A program made the translations under genes and the position numbers. DNA of 64,000 nucleotides from Rattus norvegicus (lineage: Eukaryota; Chordata; Mammalia; Rodentia; Muridae). Location: positions 66,646,424 to 66,710,423 of the forward strand of contig NC_086024.1 in the NCBI RefSeq assembly GCF_036323735.1, read 5' to 3'. Each line of letters begins with the position of its first letter. Positions within the stretch are counted from its first letter, which is position 1. Shown here piece by piece: positions 34,210 through 46,095 of this stretch. The notes under the pieces are model-generated. The model made no database searches. It saw only the letters and a program-made list of their open reading frames with translations, and was not told the origin of the DNA.

Positions 34210-36135
34210 CGGGCCGGTACTCCATTTGCTTCCTCCTTTTATTCAGTCCAAGACCATGAAATAGTGCTGCTACATTCAGACTGCCTATCACTTAAATATA
34301 ACCTCTCATTATATTTCCTCAAAGGCATGTCCAGACACTTATCCCTTAGGTGATTCCAAATCTTTGTCATGTTGACATTCACCTATAAGATTTTAATAAA
34401 ACAAAAACGAAGGATAGCAAATACTCATTGGGGGTTTTGGAATGTATTCCTTTCATATAAGAAACTATTCAATCCATTCCTTAACTGAGGATCCCCAGAC
34501 ACTGAAATCTTTATTGTAGCTCTCATCATAACTTGAAAAGTTGTTTCTAAAAACTGGTTGCTTGTCTTTTAATAACAAATTCAGTCATAGTTTTAAATAG
34601 ATCAAGTGCTAAATTTTAAGAAAATTTAAAAAGGAACATCCCTTTGGCCAGAAGTATACCAAACAAAGGATGAGTACCTTCCTCCCTACCACAAGTCTAG
34701 TAACAGTGGTTGATGTTGAAGTTTGATCTTTTGATATGGATTGTAATGATAAATACAAGCCCCCAAGGCCTGGTTGCTTCCAGGAGTGAGAGAATCTGCA
34801 CATACAATATGAACTTGCTCCTTAATTTAAAACTATTGATTAAATAAAGATACCAAAGCAAATAGCCAGAAAGAAGAGACATAGACAGGGTTTGGAATTT
34901 CCAGACTTGGTGCTGGAGGAGAACAATGAGGGAAAAAAGTTGGAAATAGAAGAAGACTTCATGGGTTAAGAATCTTAAAATCATAGCCATGGCTGGCTAA
35001 TTGGAGTTAAGAGCAGCCCAGACAAAGCATGGCAAACTATATAATGGGGCTATTGGCAGGAAAATAAACATAATAGCAGAGAGGATAGATATCTGCCCAG
35101 CTCTAGTGGTGATAAAGGCTCTAAAAATTATCATAAATTAAAGGTCACATGTATCTTTTATCTGGGAACTGAATGATCAGTTATGGAGTAGAAGCCCATA
35201 ATTAAGATAAAATATTTTTCTACAACAGGTTGATATATAAATCAACATAGTGAAAGTGGTCTTGATATTGGAGACAAAAAACCGGGGTTATCTTAGAAAT
35301 TCAGACTTAGTTGAGGCAAACAATATACAAGTAATTTCCATACCCCAGAATTGAGGACATACTCAGAAGATGTAGAATGTAACTACATTAAGTCCTAACC
35401 AAGAATCACAGGTAACAGTTGTTGATCAAACAAAGAGAATTTAATGATATGAATAAGTGTGAGTGGTCTGGGATAGAAGTTATTCAAAAATAGATATGTA
35501 CTCAGTACTGCAAAAGAACTCGTAACTGGAAGAATAGACAGCTTCTATAGGACCTTATAAGAGTACTCGACTTCAAATTTCCTTGGGGTCCAAGAGTATA
35601 TGATGCAGCTAATGACAATATTAGTCAGTTAAAATTTCATGTCTTCCTTCCTAAACTTTGACTACAAAGTAGTCAAAAAAGTGGTCAGAAATGTTGGTCA
35701 CATCAATGAAAGGAGTTGAATCTGATGTACTCTCTTTCTAGGTTTCCTGCCAGCAACAGGCTTAGGTTAAGAATAGGAAGAAGCTCTTGGGCTTACCCTT
35801 TGTTCTATTTTCTTCCCTGCTCTTCCTTTCTGTCCCTTCTCTCCCCACACCATCCCCTTCCCTCCATGTGCTCATGGCCGGCCTTTCCTCCCCTATTCTA
35901 CTCTTCTTCTCTCATTAAACCTTTCCACATTGGAAAAAAATAAGAAAAAATATCAAATTTAAGTTAAGAGATCTGATAAGTGCGAGTGATTAAATATTTT
36001 CAATGTTAACTAAAGATTCTTTGAACTTAAAGTAACCATGATCTAAAGAACTATGAACCTGATGCAGTTTTCAAATTGGAAAAGAGAAAACTTAGCCCCA
36101 AAGAAGACACAAAAATGAGAAATAAAATTAGGTTG
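34210..36135. other. Unique sequence; possible retroposon end near 35716-35950
   Basis: No firm annotation. At 35800-35950 a pyrimidine-rich segment (ctgctcttcctttctgtccc, ctccccacaccatccccttc) leads to 'ctctcattaaacctttcc' and an A-rich tail, the look of a retroposed 3' end, but I cannot name the source. The 75- to 97-codon frames in the interval have no recognisable motif. Confidence 0.35.
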
Positions 36136-36165
36136 TTGTTGTTCTTTTGTTGTTGTTGTTGTTTT
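36132..36165 (+). repeat. (GTT)n microsatellite
   Basis: Two short GTT runs separated by 'cttt'. Confidence 0.9.
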
Positions 36166-36639
36166 TACACAGTTAACATCTCAAGAGCCATTTTTGATTC
36201 AGTACAATAATTCACTTTATTCAGTGTTCAACACATTAAACCAACACATCAACATAACAACACATAGAAAATATCTCTGTCTAGACCTTTAATTATTGGC
36301 TAGAAATTCAGTAAGATTCTTTAAACAATTTAAGCTGAAATAAATAATTTGTGTGACTGGTTCTTTTGAAGATTTGAACATCATGTTAATTTTAACTATT
36401 ACAGTGATTCAAGAATTCAGAACAAATCAAATGTCCAAAGATAAAACTAGTGGCAAAAATGTTAATGCTAAGCAAGAAACATCAAATTAATTCTTATTTT
36501 TATATCTTTGGGTTTGAAATTTTCTGACATTTTCCTAAAACAGGGTGAAACCTAACCAGAAACCAGCATTTATAACCTTACTAAATTTTTTAAAAAAAAT
36601 ACCTTTTCCAGATCTGAAAACCAAAATATCATTTCAAAA

Positions 36640-37115
36640 TATCAGATACTAGAATGAACTTGTGGCATACATGTACAATGGAATATTATTCAGATAAAAG
36701 AAAAATTTAAATTATGATATTTTTAGGAAAAAACGGATGCAACTGAAAATAATGGTAATAAAACTAAGCTAAGCCTAAATATCATATATATTCTCTCAAA
36801 TGCAGATTATATACTTACATTCTCATGGGGGGTGTACAGGTATGTGTGTGCATATTCACATACATGGATTCAAATGCCCATAGGTCATGAAAATAGAAAG
36901 GGGACAGTAGAGGAAAAAAAGAAATGGCATACATGTGACATAAAAGCAAGGGAGACTGTGAGAAAGGAAGATCATCAAATAGTGAGACGGAGGATATGGA
37001 GAGGGTCATGAATGAAAGAATCAGTTGAATAAGAATAAATAATTATACAAGTGTATGAAAATGCACAATGAAACTCTATTTTGTATGCTAACTGTAAAAA
37101 AAATTACCAAACTCC
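36640..37115 (+). mobile_element. L1 3' end (Lx-type), sense
   Basis: 'tgtacaatggaatattattc' (end of ORF2), then 'ttttaggaaaaaacggatgc', 'tcatgaaaatagaaagggga', 'gaaaatgcacaatgaaactc' and 'tattttgtatgctaactg' followed by A8. This order is the 3' end of an older rodent L1 whose last bases read 'atgaaactcattattttgtatgctaa'-like. It is 5'-truncated just inside ORF2. Confidence 0.8.
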
Positions 37116-37119
37116 AAGT

Positions 37120-37845
37120 GAGTAACTGCTTCATTTACAGAGTGGAATTTGATAATAGAGTCCAGTGTGAATCAACTTTTAATTTTTATAATGGCACTAA
37201 TATTTTTATATCAGGTTTTCTTGTTATTATAACACCTATACATCATTGCTATTCATATAGAGTTTACACTTTTAAGACTTATCTTTTCTGTCTTCTCAGA
37301 GCCAAGAGTGTGCCCTGACCTTGAAATGTGATACATTGACCTGGATTACCCTTTTATGTTATTCACAAATTAGTACAAAGTTTAAAAGGTGTTCAACACT
37401 AGTGGCTGTTTCATCTACTAGGAGATGAAGGATTGGATCTTTGTGTTTGCTTCTTTGTGGAGTATTTGGTGCATATGTAACTTGGGAATGACTTCTTTTA
37501 TGATTTTTCCTGTGTTCAGTTGTTTGCATTGCTCTAATCAGCTATGATGGACTATGATTAATATACTTGACCATTAATTGTACTGCCCCTGTGCGACTTA
37601 ATGCATTGTTTCTTTCCTGGTCTTTCTCTCTTTTTTTCCCACTTAGATGATGAGTATTTCATTTCATATTTATTCAGGGTCCCAAGTCTGTCTTTGCTCT
37701 TTTGCTTACTTCATTACTCTTAGCTAAATGGGAATGGGTTCCACTGGCTCCTACCCTGTGTTTACATCTTCACCTTTTATACTGATTGCTGCAGACCTAT
37801 TTGGACACCTGGTGTTTTAAGCTTCAGCTCTGGATTTCCAAGTAT
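37120..37845. other. No recognised feature
   Basis: About 725 bp. Nothing recognised. Confidence 0.4.
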
Positions 37846-37847
37846 TT

Positions 37848-38035
37848 GCACAACATAGTGATATATCCTTTGAGTGGGGACTCACATCTAAACACAACAT
37901 TCACATATGCTTTATATATACCTCATACACAGTAAATCTCTGTAATAGTCTTGGTAACTTTGTACATAAGATAAAGGTCTACATCATGGTGCAGAAAATC
38001 TGTGTGTCTTGGTTCATCCACTTATCTCAGCTTCT
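37848..38035 (+). mobile_element. Ancient DNA-transposon relic (MER type)
   Basis: 'agctctggatttccaagtat', 'ttgcacaacatagtgatata', 'cctttgagtggggactcaca', 'tctaaacacaacattcac', 'atgctttatatatacctcat' and 'acacagtaaatctctgtaat' match, in order, a mammalian-wide MER-type DNA element containing 'tttggaatatttgcatat...cccaagtctaaacacgaaattcatttatg'. The exact family name is not certain. Confidence 0.5.
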
Positions 38036-38039
38036 TAAT

Positions 38040-39745
38040 TTTATACAAATAAAACTATATATGTGTACTAAACATATGTCAAATAAGAGAATAAAATATC
38101 ATATTTCAGTGTTCTCCTACCTCTGTAAATGAGTCTGGGAGATTCATTAGACCTGATCTTTGTCCTATTACCAGTAAACTTTGTACATTTTTTTCTGTTT
38201 TCATGGCTACTACGAACTCAAGACTTTTCACATCTTTCTCCAGCTTAACCGTTAGTATTATTACTGTTGTTGTTATTTGCCATTAAAGCTATACCCCCAA
38301 TGTTTCAAGAAGCAGCCTTGATCTCTGATCAATGACAACTTGCTTTCAATTTATCTCATTTTGTCTGTTTGAAACCTGAAGACAACTACCAATTAGGGAT
38401 CAAAATGTGTGTGCTAGGGGTGCACAAGTGGGTTGCTAATAAATTAGAATAGTGCCCCTGCTGATAGGACATTTATAATAATGGCATAGCTAGAAGATAA
38501 TCTTTTAAGGATATGAATTCATGCTGATTTTTCCAGTGTGACATATTACTGAACCCAGCTTTTCTTGAAGACCTGCTTTTACACTTATAATAAATATGTA
38601 ATAAGATAGAAGAAAATGTATTACCTACACAGAGGGTGGCAGAAGCCCTCCCCAGGAAGGCCCATTTCTCTTGGAAAAAATGTTCTAATTTTCAGAGAAT
38701 GTTAGTCCTCTTTCCTCTCACATCCTACCATAGAGGCCTAAGAATAGATGACTCCAAAGTTTCCCTGAAGAATTTAACCATTCAAAGTATATTTTAGAAA
38801 AGGAAATACCACTACAGCTGATGAGAAGAGAGAAATGTGAGATTGTATGGCATTTCTGCTTACAATGATGATCCACCAAATAAAATACCAAATTCTTGTT
38901 CTATACTTCTGTATGTAAATACCTATGTATGTGAAGATATGTATGCAAAACACATGCAAGCATGACAATGAGTGTGGGCCTGTCCATGAAGAATGGAAAG
39001 CTAGATATCATGTTACATTGAGATACTGTAGGTCTAATGCAATACTCAAGGATAAAGACAAAATTATGGAAAGACCTAGAAATATAAAATCCTTGCAAAT
39101 TTTCTAGAAATCCTGCAGAATACATCTGATGAGTTGGTTCTTTTCCTTTTCCTGACAGACTACACAGACATACACACACACTTTTTTTTGACCGTCAGAA
39201 TATGATGCCTTCTAGAGAAGCTGTTAAAACTTAAAACTGTGAGGGGATTTTGCAGCTTAACACAGTCATATTATGATTAATAATTCAATAGGGATGCATT
39301 TTTCAAGTGAGGTTTTAGGATCCGCTGCAAGAAACCAGAGGGTATGCAATATTTTTCCCCAGAGGACACAAAATATTAAATAGAAAGAAAAGTTAACAAA
39401 TCTTTGCAAAATGTTGTATATAGTTAAGTGATATGCCAAGGTTATATAAAAATGACAACACTTAACCAGCTGTCATAACAAACTTAATATGACTTCAAAT
39501 CTCCCAAGAGTGAATTCAGAATTGAGTGTTTATATAAGATTTGCCCTTAGTTTTCCTAGCCAATGAATAAGCAGAAAACTCTTCTGATAAATATAGAAAA
39601 GGGATTAAACTAAACCTGTGACATTCAAGTTGTGCTCCAAGGAAAGCAGGAGCAGTGGTTAAGAGTGAGTATTTCTCTTCTAAGGGCCTGAATTGGGTTA
39701 CAAGCAGCAATGTGGCAGCTCAAAATTACTTGTAACTAAAACCTT
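38040..39745. other. No recognised feature
   Basis: About 1.7 kb. The overlapping reverse frames at 38774-38968 and 38901-39179 (64 and 92 codons) and the forward frame 38925-39107 have no motif. Confidence 0.4.
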
Positions 39746-39749
39746 AGGG

Positions 39750-39855
39750 TATCTGATGTCTTTTCTGGCCTCTGAAGACACCTGCACTCAGGTGCATAAA
39801 CCTATACCCACATGCATGCTCGCAGAGACAAATACACATAGCTAAAAATAAAATG
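39750..39855 (+). mobile_element. B3-type SINE, 3' part
   Basis: 'ctgatgtcttttctggcctc', 'tgaagacacctgcactcagg', 'ataaacctatacccacatg' and a terminal 'gctaaaaataaaatg' match the 3' half of the rodent B2/B3 SINE. The tRNA-like half is missing. It is directly followed by a second B3. Confidence 0.7.
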
Positions 39856-39859
39856 AACT

Positions 39860-40078
39860 AGAGCTAAGAGATGACTCTGAAGTTGTTCTTGCAGAAGATC
39901 TTAGTTCAATTTTCAGTACCCACATGTCTCGTAACCATCCATGACTCAGTTCCAAGGAATATGACAATTCCTTGGGTACCAGGCATGCACATAGTGTTTA
40001 GACAAGAAAAAAATCTGTGATCATAAAATAAAATAAATCCAAAACAATAAATAAAACAAATCTTTATTTAAAAAAATG
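39860..40078 (+). mobile_element. B3 SINE
   Basis: tRNA-like head 'gagctaagagatgactctga', 'ttcttgcagaagatcttag' and 'ttcaattttcagtacccaca' (B-box region), then 'aaccatccatgactcagttc' and 'ggtaccaggcatgcacatag', and an A-rich 'aaaataaaataaat' tail. Diverged, so old within rodents. Confidence 0.75.
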
Positions 40079-40079
40079 A

Positions 40080-40640
40080 AAGTTGTCTTCCAAGCAGGAG
40101 TATGAAGTTTCAGTGTTGACACAGAAATTGAGTGTGAAGACCAAGTACCGGGCTCATGCGCTCATGAGTGGGTCTAACATTTTTACACAGTGCAGTTACA
40201 AGAATTGTCTGCCAGCATTGATATCCCAACAGATATCCTCCATTCTCATTCTAAGTTTTATGTCTTCAATTAATCCCTAAAATTCTTTTGCGACAGGTGT
40301 TAGGATTTTTACACATATAATCACATATATCAGTGAAAAGATGATTTATTTGCCTTTATCCAGTAACTAATCATTAATTTCATAGTAGTTTTAATAAATT
40401 TTAGTTACAGTTACGGGTACAATTTGAAATTCATTATTATTAACATACCCATGTTCACATGTAAAAGTAGCCTTTAGTTTTCAGTTCTGAAACATCTTAA
40501 CTGTTAACATAGGGCCTCAAAAATGAACTCAGGAAGCTTTAATACTGGCCATTGTATAAACTGAATAAATAACAAGAGAAATATCTTTGTTTTGGTTAAC
40601 TAAAGCTCATGAAATTCTGTGGTCATGATGCCTTTTTATC
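40080..40640. other. No recognised feature
   Basis: About 560 bp. A 65-codon forward frame (40083-40280) has no motif. Confidence 0.4.
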
Positions 40641-40644
40641 ATCA

Positions 40645-40785
40645 TAAAATATTCATAACATAAAACTTGCCACCTTCATAACTTGATTTTGAATGTTGAG
40701 CAAATATCACCACTAAGCATGTTCAGTACTCTTCCAAGAGAAACTGAGTATCAAAATGATTCCCAATAACATTCTCCTATACTTA
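40645..40785 (+). mobile_element. Ancient L1M 3'UTR-like relic
   Basis: 'aaaatattcataacataaaa', 'cttgccaccttcataacttg', 'gagcaaatatcaccactaag' and 'tactcttccaagagaaac' follow the order of the mammalian L1M 3'UTR segment that reads 'aatacacataacataaaatttaccatcttaacca...'. Heavily diverged. Confidence 0.45.
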
Positions 40786-41329
40786 TAGATCAGTATTTTG
40801 CTCAGCTATCATTGAAGAGGATTTCTTGTGCACTTGTGCAGTAGATGAGAATAAATACAGAAACCTATACTTGTACAATGTATAGAGAGTGAGAGACTTT
40901 GGAATACTAGATCCTAAATACGATGTCTCCATCAAGTCTTTCTCTTCACAGCACAGAGAACCCTGTAGAAGAGGAGGCAGAAGACTCTAGAAGGCAGAAG
41001 GAATGGAGAACAGCAAGGAAACAAGGCCTTCTACACACAGCATGAACAGGGTACATACGAAGCCACAGAGACAGCAACAGCATGCATAGGGCCTGCACAA
41101 GCCTGGTCCTGATGGGGTCCTAGTACTGAGAATAGAAGTGTACAACACATGCCCCATACCTAACCCAGAAACTATCTCCAATTATAAGCAGTCAATGAAA
41201 AATTACTTTTCTCTACATGAGTTTTACTGAGTACTCAAATCACTCTCTGGACAGACCCATGCCCAGCAGTAAATGACTGACACAACAAAACCAGTGGCAA
41301 GCAGTTTTCTGTCTTATAATGTCTTGGAC

Positions 41330-41330
<1 letters not shown>
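40786..41330. other. No recognised feature
   Basis: About 545 bp. The reverse frame 40987-41181 (64 codons) is not recognised. Confidence 0.4.

Positions 41331-41331
<1 letters not shown>

Positions 41332-41398
<67 letters not shown>
41332..41398 (+). repeat. (CT)n microsatellite
   Basis: About 33 uninterrupted CT units, followed by a pyrimidine-rich tail to about 41440. Confidence 0.98.
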
Positions 41399-41404
<6 letters not shown>

Positions 41405-41559
41405 CCTCCCTCTCTCCTCCCCACCCACCACCTCTCCTTACTCCTAAAGTCTTTCTATGTGCGTTTCTTGTAGGTTTTTTTGTCTCCATTTATTTGTTTC
41501 ATCCTATTTAGGTTTCTTTTATTTTATCTTCTTTTATTTTTTTCTTTTTGTTCTTAGAT

Positions 41560-41682
41560 GACTGTTTTATAATAAGATGGTTTGGATGGGTGGGAAGGTA
41601 TGGAGATCTGGGAGAAGCTGGCAGTGGGGGAAGAATCATCAGAATATATTGTCTGAAGGAAATACTATTTTCAATAAAAATA
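41560..41682 (+). mobile_element. L1 3' terminus
   Basis: 'gatgactgttttataataag', 'ggatgggtgggaaggtatgg', 'agatctgggagaagctggc', 'agtgggggaagaatcatcag' and 'aatatattgtctgaa' ending in 'tcaataaaaataca' match an Lx-type L1 3' end. Its A-rich tail has grown into the ATAC repeat. Confidence 0.7.
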
Positions 41683-41705
41683 CATACATACATACATACA
41701 TACCT

Positions 41706-41738
<33 letters not shown>

Positions 41739-41739
41739 A
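41680..41739 (+). repeat. (ATAC)n-(CA)n microsatellite
   Basis: About ten ATAC units with one 'tacc' interruption, then CA units to 41738. It has grown from the tail of the adjacent L1, a common microsatellite origin. Confidence 0.95.
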
Positions 41740-41744
41740 AAAAA

Positions 41745-42630
41745 GAGAACTGTTTATTTTGAAAAGGAATTAGTCGTCTTTGGGTTCTTGAATGTGTTCA
41801 ATTTTCTTGCACACCTTTATTCATCAAAGGAATTTAATTTTCTGAGTTTTTACTACTTGATGCTCTGATAGTAATTTCCTTCTATGGTTTTCTTGATAGT
41901 TTGTCATTTTGGGTTCTGTCTAGGAATTGACACATGGATTAGTTGTGATTACATACTTAATCCCTAAAGTGTTCCTGCTAGAAGGTGGGAAGAGGACAGA
42001 AGATCACCATTTATTCATCTAATTTTATTTTAAGACAATCAAAAGTGGTAGCATAAAAGTTTTTAACTTTTTAAATCTTGTCAGGTCAGCAAATGGCTGA
42101 CCCCAAACTAGCTCGAGAATGATTCCTGCTTCTTCCTTTAGATCCTTTCTTGGCTTCTTTTGTCCTTAGTTCTTGGGCACTCCCTGCCAGCACTTTCTGG
42201 TGAAGCTAGATCTTGACATAGGCTTTCATCTCCAGGGAAGGTTCACCTTTATTTCCCTTTCTTCAGTAGCTGAAAACATACAAAAAGGAGACGACTAAAT
42301 AAAAACCATTGCTTCTTTAAACCATGCTGTTTCCAGAATCTTCTCATCCTCTTTGACTTCATTTCTCAGCTATGTCTCTTGTTCTTAACAAAGTCCTCAA
42401 TTATCACACCTAAATGAGGAGAACTCTCTTCAGAGTCAAGAGATATTAAGGACACTCTTAATATCTGAATATTTCTAGGTTGCTGGTTATAGTTCTAAAT
42501 GTCCAAATTGACAAGAAAGCTTCTAGGGTTCTCTCTTTATGCTAAAATTTAGAGTCTGTTTTCTAGATAATAAAACTAAAGGGAAGAAAAGGAGACATCA
42601 AAATAGACTCGGTCAAGTACAAATGTTCAG
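41745..42630. other. No recognised feature
   Basis: About 890 bp upstream of the MaLR element. Nothing recognised. Confidence 0.4.
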
Positions 42631-42633
42631 GAC

Positions 42634-42959
42634 TGTCATTGTTTGAATATGCCTGGCCTAGGAAGTGGCATTATTTGGAGGTGTAACCTTGCTGGAATAG
42701 GTCTGTCACTGTGGGTGTTGGGCTTTAAGACCCTCATCCTAGTTGCCTGGAAGTCAGTATTCTGCTAAAAAGCCTTCAGATGAAGATGCAACTCTCAGTT
42801 CCTTCTGCACCATGCCTGCCTGGATGCTGCCATGTTCCTGCCTTGATGATAATGGTCTGAAGCTCTTAACCTTTATGCCAGCCCTAATTAAATGTTGTTT
42901 TTCTAAGAGCTGCCTTGATTATAGAGTCTGTTCACAGCAGTTAAACCCTAACTAAGACA
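42634..42959 (+). repeat. 5' LTR of the MaLR element
   Basis: Starts 'tgtcattgtttgaatatgcc' and ends 'taaaccctaactaagaca', 326 bp with TG...CA ends. 'ccctaattaaatgttg' near the 3' part stands where the poly(A) signal lies in this LTR group. Confidence 0.88.
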
Positions 42960-43507
42960 AAAGTTGGTACCTGCGGTATTGCTGTGATAGGTCTGACCAT
43001 GCTTTTGTTTGGAAGAATGTGAATTTTGGGACTTTGGATTTGGAAAGCAGTGGAATAATTTATATGGGCTTAATGGGCTATCCTAGTAGGAATATGAAAG
43101 ACTTCATTATTGAGAGTGATTTGAATTGTGCAGACCTGGCCCAAGAGGTTTTGGTGGAGAATTTCAATATGTGGCCTAGAGCCTGCTTTTGTGATATTTC
43201 GGTAGAGAATGTGGCTATTTTTTGCCCTTGTCTGAAGAGTCTGCCTGAAGCTAAGGTAAAGAGACTCAGATTAATTGCATTGATAAAGGTAGTCTCAGAG
43301 ATGCCCATCATAGACTATGTTCTCTCGTTAAGTCTTACAAAGAGCATTTTAAACAAGCATAACAAGCTTAGAAAGGAAAAATATAAAATATATGACTAGA
43401 GCATTAAATGGGCACCAGCAAGTGAAATGGAGCCTAATCCTGTGCTCTAGAAGCTAGCAGGTTAAGAGAGTGGGACTTTGGGGCAAGATCCTACAAGCTA
43501 AAGTTAG

Positions 43508-43720
43508 ATCCAGGTATTGTGGTACACACCTTTAATCCCAAGAGATAAAGCCAAGCAGATCTCTGAGTTCAAGACCAGCCTGGGACAGAGAGAGCTTCTA
43601 GGTAATGAAAAGTTTAAGTCCAGGTGTGGTGTAACACACATTTAATCCCATGAGACAGGCATGTAGAACTCTGAGTTCAAAGTCAGTCTACAGAACAAGT
43701 ACCAGGACAGCTAAGCTTAG
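43508..43720 (+). repeat. Two tandem B1-like units inside the MaLR internal region
   Basis: Unit 1 (about 43508-43596) reads 'ccaggtattgtggtacacac', 'ctttaatcccaagag', 'tctgagttcaagaccagcct'. Unit 2 (about 43618-43716) reads 'ccaggtgtggtgtaacacac', 'atttaatcccatgag', 'ctgagttcaaagtcagtcta', 'accaggacagcta'. Both are 7SL/B1-type in sense orientation. They may be part of the ancestral MaLR internal sequence or later insertions. Confidence 0.75.
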
Positions 43721-44341
43721 GCAGTGAAGCAGTTGAAAAACAAAAAGCTGGTGAGAATGCAATATACAAGAAGGCCAAGTTCCAGCCCCAGGAAGCAGCA
43801 GAACTCAACATCTTTGGTTATTTGGCTTTGGCTTTATAGTCAAGAAGAGAAGAAAACTACTGGGACAATTGATGCTGGTTAGCTGGAGCTAAGAAGTTAG
43901 TGCTGATTAACAAGAGACCAGCATCATTGAGGTGATATCTTCTATGAAGTGTTTTCTGAAAGCACAAAGAAGCTGTGTTCCAGAGATAGCCAAGGTTGTG
44001 CCTCATGCTGCAACTGTACTTGGTAATGTGTAAGAGTCACCCAGGTGGTACTGGTTTTGAAGGCATGAAGAAGAGCTGAGGCTTGGCTCTGTGAGAAAGG
44101 CCACTGGTGAAGGTGTAGCCTCATTTGGAGTTGATGGCCCAGTACTGAAGTGGTTATGAAAAGGATTTGAGGCTTGGCCCCACGAAGAGAGCCTGTGAAC
44201 AGATATTGGTGAAGTCAGTTGCACTGGAAGAGTCCAGCATATTGAAGATGCCAGATGTTCTTGGAATGAACACCAAGAGCAGCAGCAGCTTGATGGAGTG
44301 GATCAACTTGAGCTTAGAGTGCTACAGAGGGCAAAACTAGA

Positions 44342-44564
44342 GAAGACCTTCATCCTAGCTGCCTGGAAGTCAGTATTCTGCTAGCAGCCTTCAGATGAAG
44401 ATGTAGAACTCTCAGTTCCTCCTGTACCATGCTGTCGTGTTCCTGCCTTGATGATAGTGAACTGAAGCTCTTAACCTGTAAGCAAGCCCCAATTAAGTGT
44501 TGTCTGCCTAAGAGTTGCCTTAGTCATGGTGTCTGTTCACAGCAGTAAAACCCTAACTAAGACA
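44342..44564 (+). repeat. 3' LTR of the MaLR element, 5' end missing
   Basis: Lacks about the first 95 bp relative to the 5' LTR and begins at the 'gaccttcatcctagctgcc' position. It ends 'taaaaccctaactaagaca'. Several differences from the 5' LTR indicate an old insertion. The missing start could be a deletion or a gene-conversion junction. Confidence 0.82.
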
Positions 44565-44565
44565 A

Positions 44566-45465
44566 GGGCTATGGGCAAAAGTAATCCTTTTGTCTTAATG
44601 TAACAAGGCATTACATGCAAGTATTTTCATAACCACCACACTTTAGAGTGATGGGTAGAGAATAAAGCTGTCTGCTTAAAAGCCAATTCTATGGATCATT
44701 TAGATACATATTAGCATAAATTTAATAACTTAAAATTACATACTGGTTTCCATAATTTTCTAATCCAATTCATAAGTGACGAACAATCATGCATTTGAAA
44801 TGTACCTGTGTCTGGAAGCCAAACTTATCTTTTCTGTGTTCATTTCAAGTCACAGCACATGTATTACCAACCACTGCAACCAAATCAGGATTAAAGGTAA
44901 CTGTGCCATGACCCTCGTTCCTCCAAAGTATAATGGGGGGAGTCAGTTAAATTATGCAATGTGAATTTTCACATCCTTTCATTAGTATCATAATATTTCT
45001 ATTTCTCTACTCATAAAAAATAAGAGTGAATAACCCGAGTTTTCCTGTGCGAGTATCACTTCATTGACCCAAATACTCTCTCTGTTCCAATAGTGAGAGT
45101 CCCAAGATGTAAGACTCTGAGGCTGCACCTTATATACTTTAATTGTTTTGTTCATAGTCAATGTTCATAGAATCACATTCAGAGCTAAGATATTGTCCTG
45201 GAGCACAGCAAATCTTTAGCTACAACCCCTATAAAGACTTCCAATTTAAATAGCTTTAAATCCGTACATTCTGTTGAATGGTATGAACAGTTGTTTTGCT
45301 TTTCAAAAGTGAGATAACAAAGTTGGAAAAATATGAAAACATGAAAGACTTGACATCTATCCTAGAGGAATTTACACCTAGATTCAGGACATATTGAAAA
45401 GAATGCCATACACAGGACATGAAAAACAACTCCAAGGCAGAGAGAGTCACACAATCAAAATGCCA
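44566..45465. other. No recognised feature
   Basis: About 900 bp, unique in appearance. Confidence 0.4.
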
Positions 45466-45469
45466 TTGC

Positions 45470-45890
45470 GGGAATCTGATTTATGGCCCTAATACATCCA
45501 GGTTCTAATACTTGTCCCCTACATCTATGTTATCTTACATGGTAAAACGGACTCTGCTGGTGTGATTAATTCAAAATCTTAAAAGGGAGAATTGGTCTGC
45601 ATTTATTAGGCCTAGTCTAATTATAGCAGTCACTGTGAAAAAGAAGCAAGAAGGTCACAGGCAAGAGATGTGAAGATTAAGATGCAGGTCGGGTGTGGGG
45701 GTGTGGGAAGGGTCTGAGCAGGTGTTTCCTGGAATGGGGGGAGAAGGGCCCAAGCAGTTGTTCTCTTGAAGCTGAACAAAGTGAAGAGAGGATTCTCTCA
45801 ACAAAGGCTACTGAAGGGGCCAGCCTTGTCAATATCTTGACCTTTGCCCACTAAAACTAAGTTTGTATTTCTGATCTCAGTCATTTGTTC
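45470..45890 (+). mobile_element. Ancient mammalian-wide repeat (L1M/MLT-like)
   Basis: 'atgttatcttacatggtaaa', 'acggactctgctggtgtgat', 'taattcaaaatcttaaaagg', 'gagaattggtctgcatttat', 'gcaagaaggtcacaggc' and 'gaagagaggattctctc' run in the order of a widespread mammalian repeat that reads 'gttaccttatatggcaaaagggactttgcagatgtgattaag...'. I cannot decide between L1M-type 3'UTR and an LTR. Confidence 0.5.
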
Positions 45891-46095
45891 TAGTGGTATC
45901 TGGATATGAAAACAGAAACAATGAAATTTAAAAAGTAAAGGTAGAAGATAATCTCAACTAACAGAACAAAGTGTAAAAAAATGAGACATTTTTGATGAGC
46001 ATCTCCCTGCAGCCTTTCTTTCCAGAACGTAATTTATGACACTTTCCTCTCTTGTGACTTTTGAGTCATTCATATACTTATGTTAAACAATGAGG

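Larger units (their letters stand above)
42634..44564 (+). mobile_element. Near-complete MaLR (ORR1-type) LTR retrotransposon
   Basis: 5' LTR 42634-42959, internal region 42960-44341 and a 5'-truncated 3' LTR 44342-44564. The LTRs share 'catcctagttgcctggaagtca' (broken by one difference), 'agtattctgcta', 'ccttcagatgaagatg', 'tgttcctgccttgatgat' and the end 'ccctaactaagaca'. Immediately after the 5' LTR comes 'aaagttggtacc', the primer-binding region typical of MaLRs. Possible 5-bp target duplication aggac/agggc with one mismatch. MaLRs carry no gag-pol and depend on ERVL enzymes; no such gene is present. The 126-codon frame at 43019-43399 lies in the internal region and has no known protein. 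Confidence 0.88.

Noticed and set aside
41332..41440. Ser-Leu / Glu-Arg repeat frames
   Set aside because: Artefacts of (CT)n.
43019..43399. 126-codon frame within the MaLR internal region
   Set aside because: MaLR internal regions are not known to encode a protein; no motif seen.
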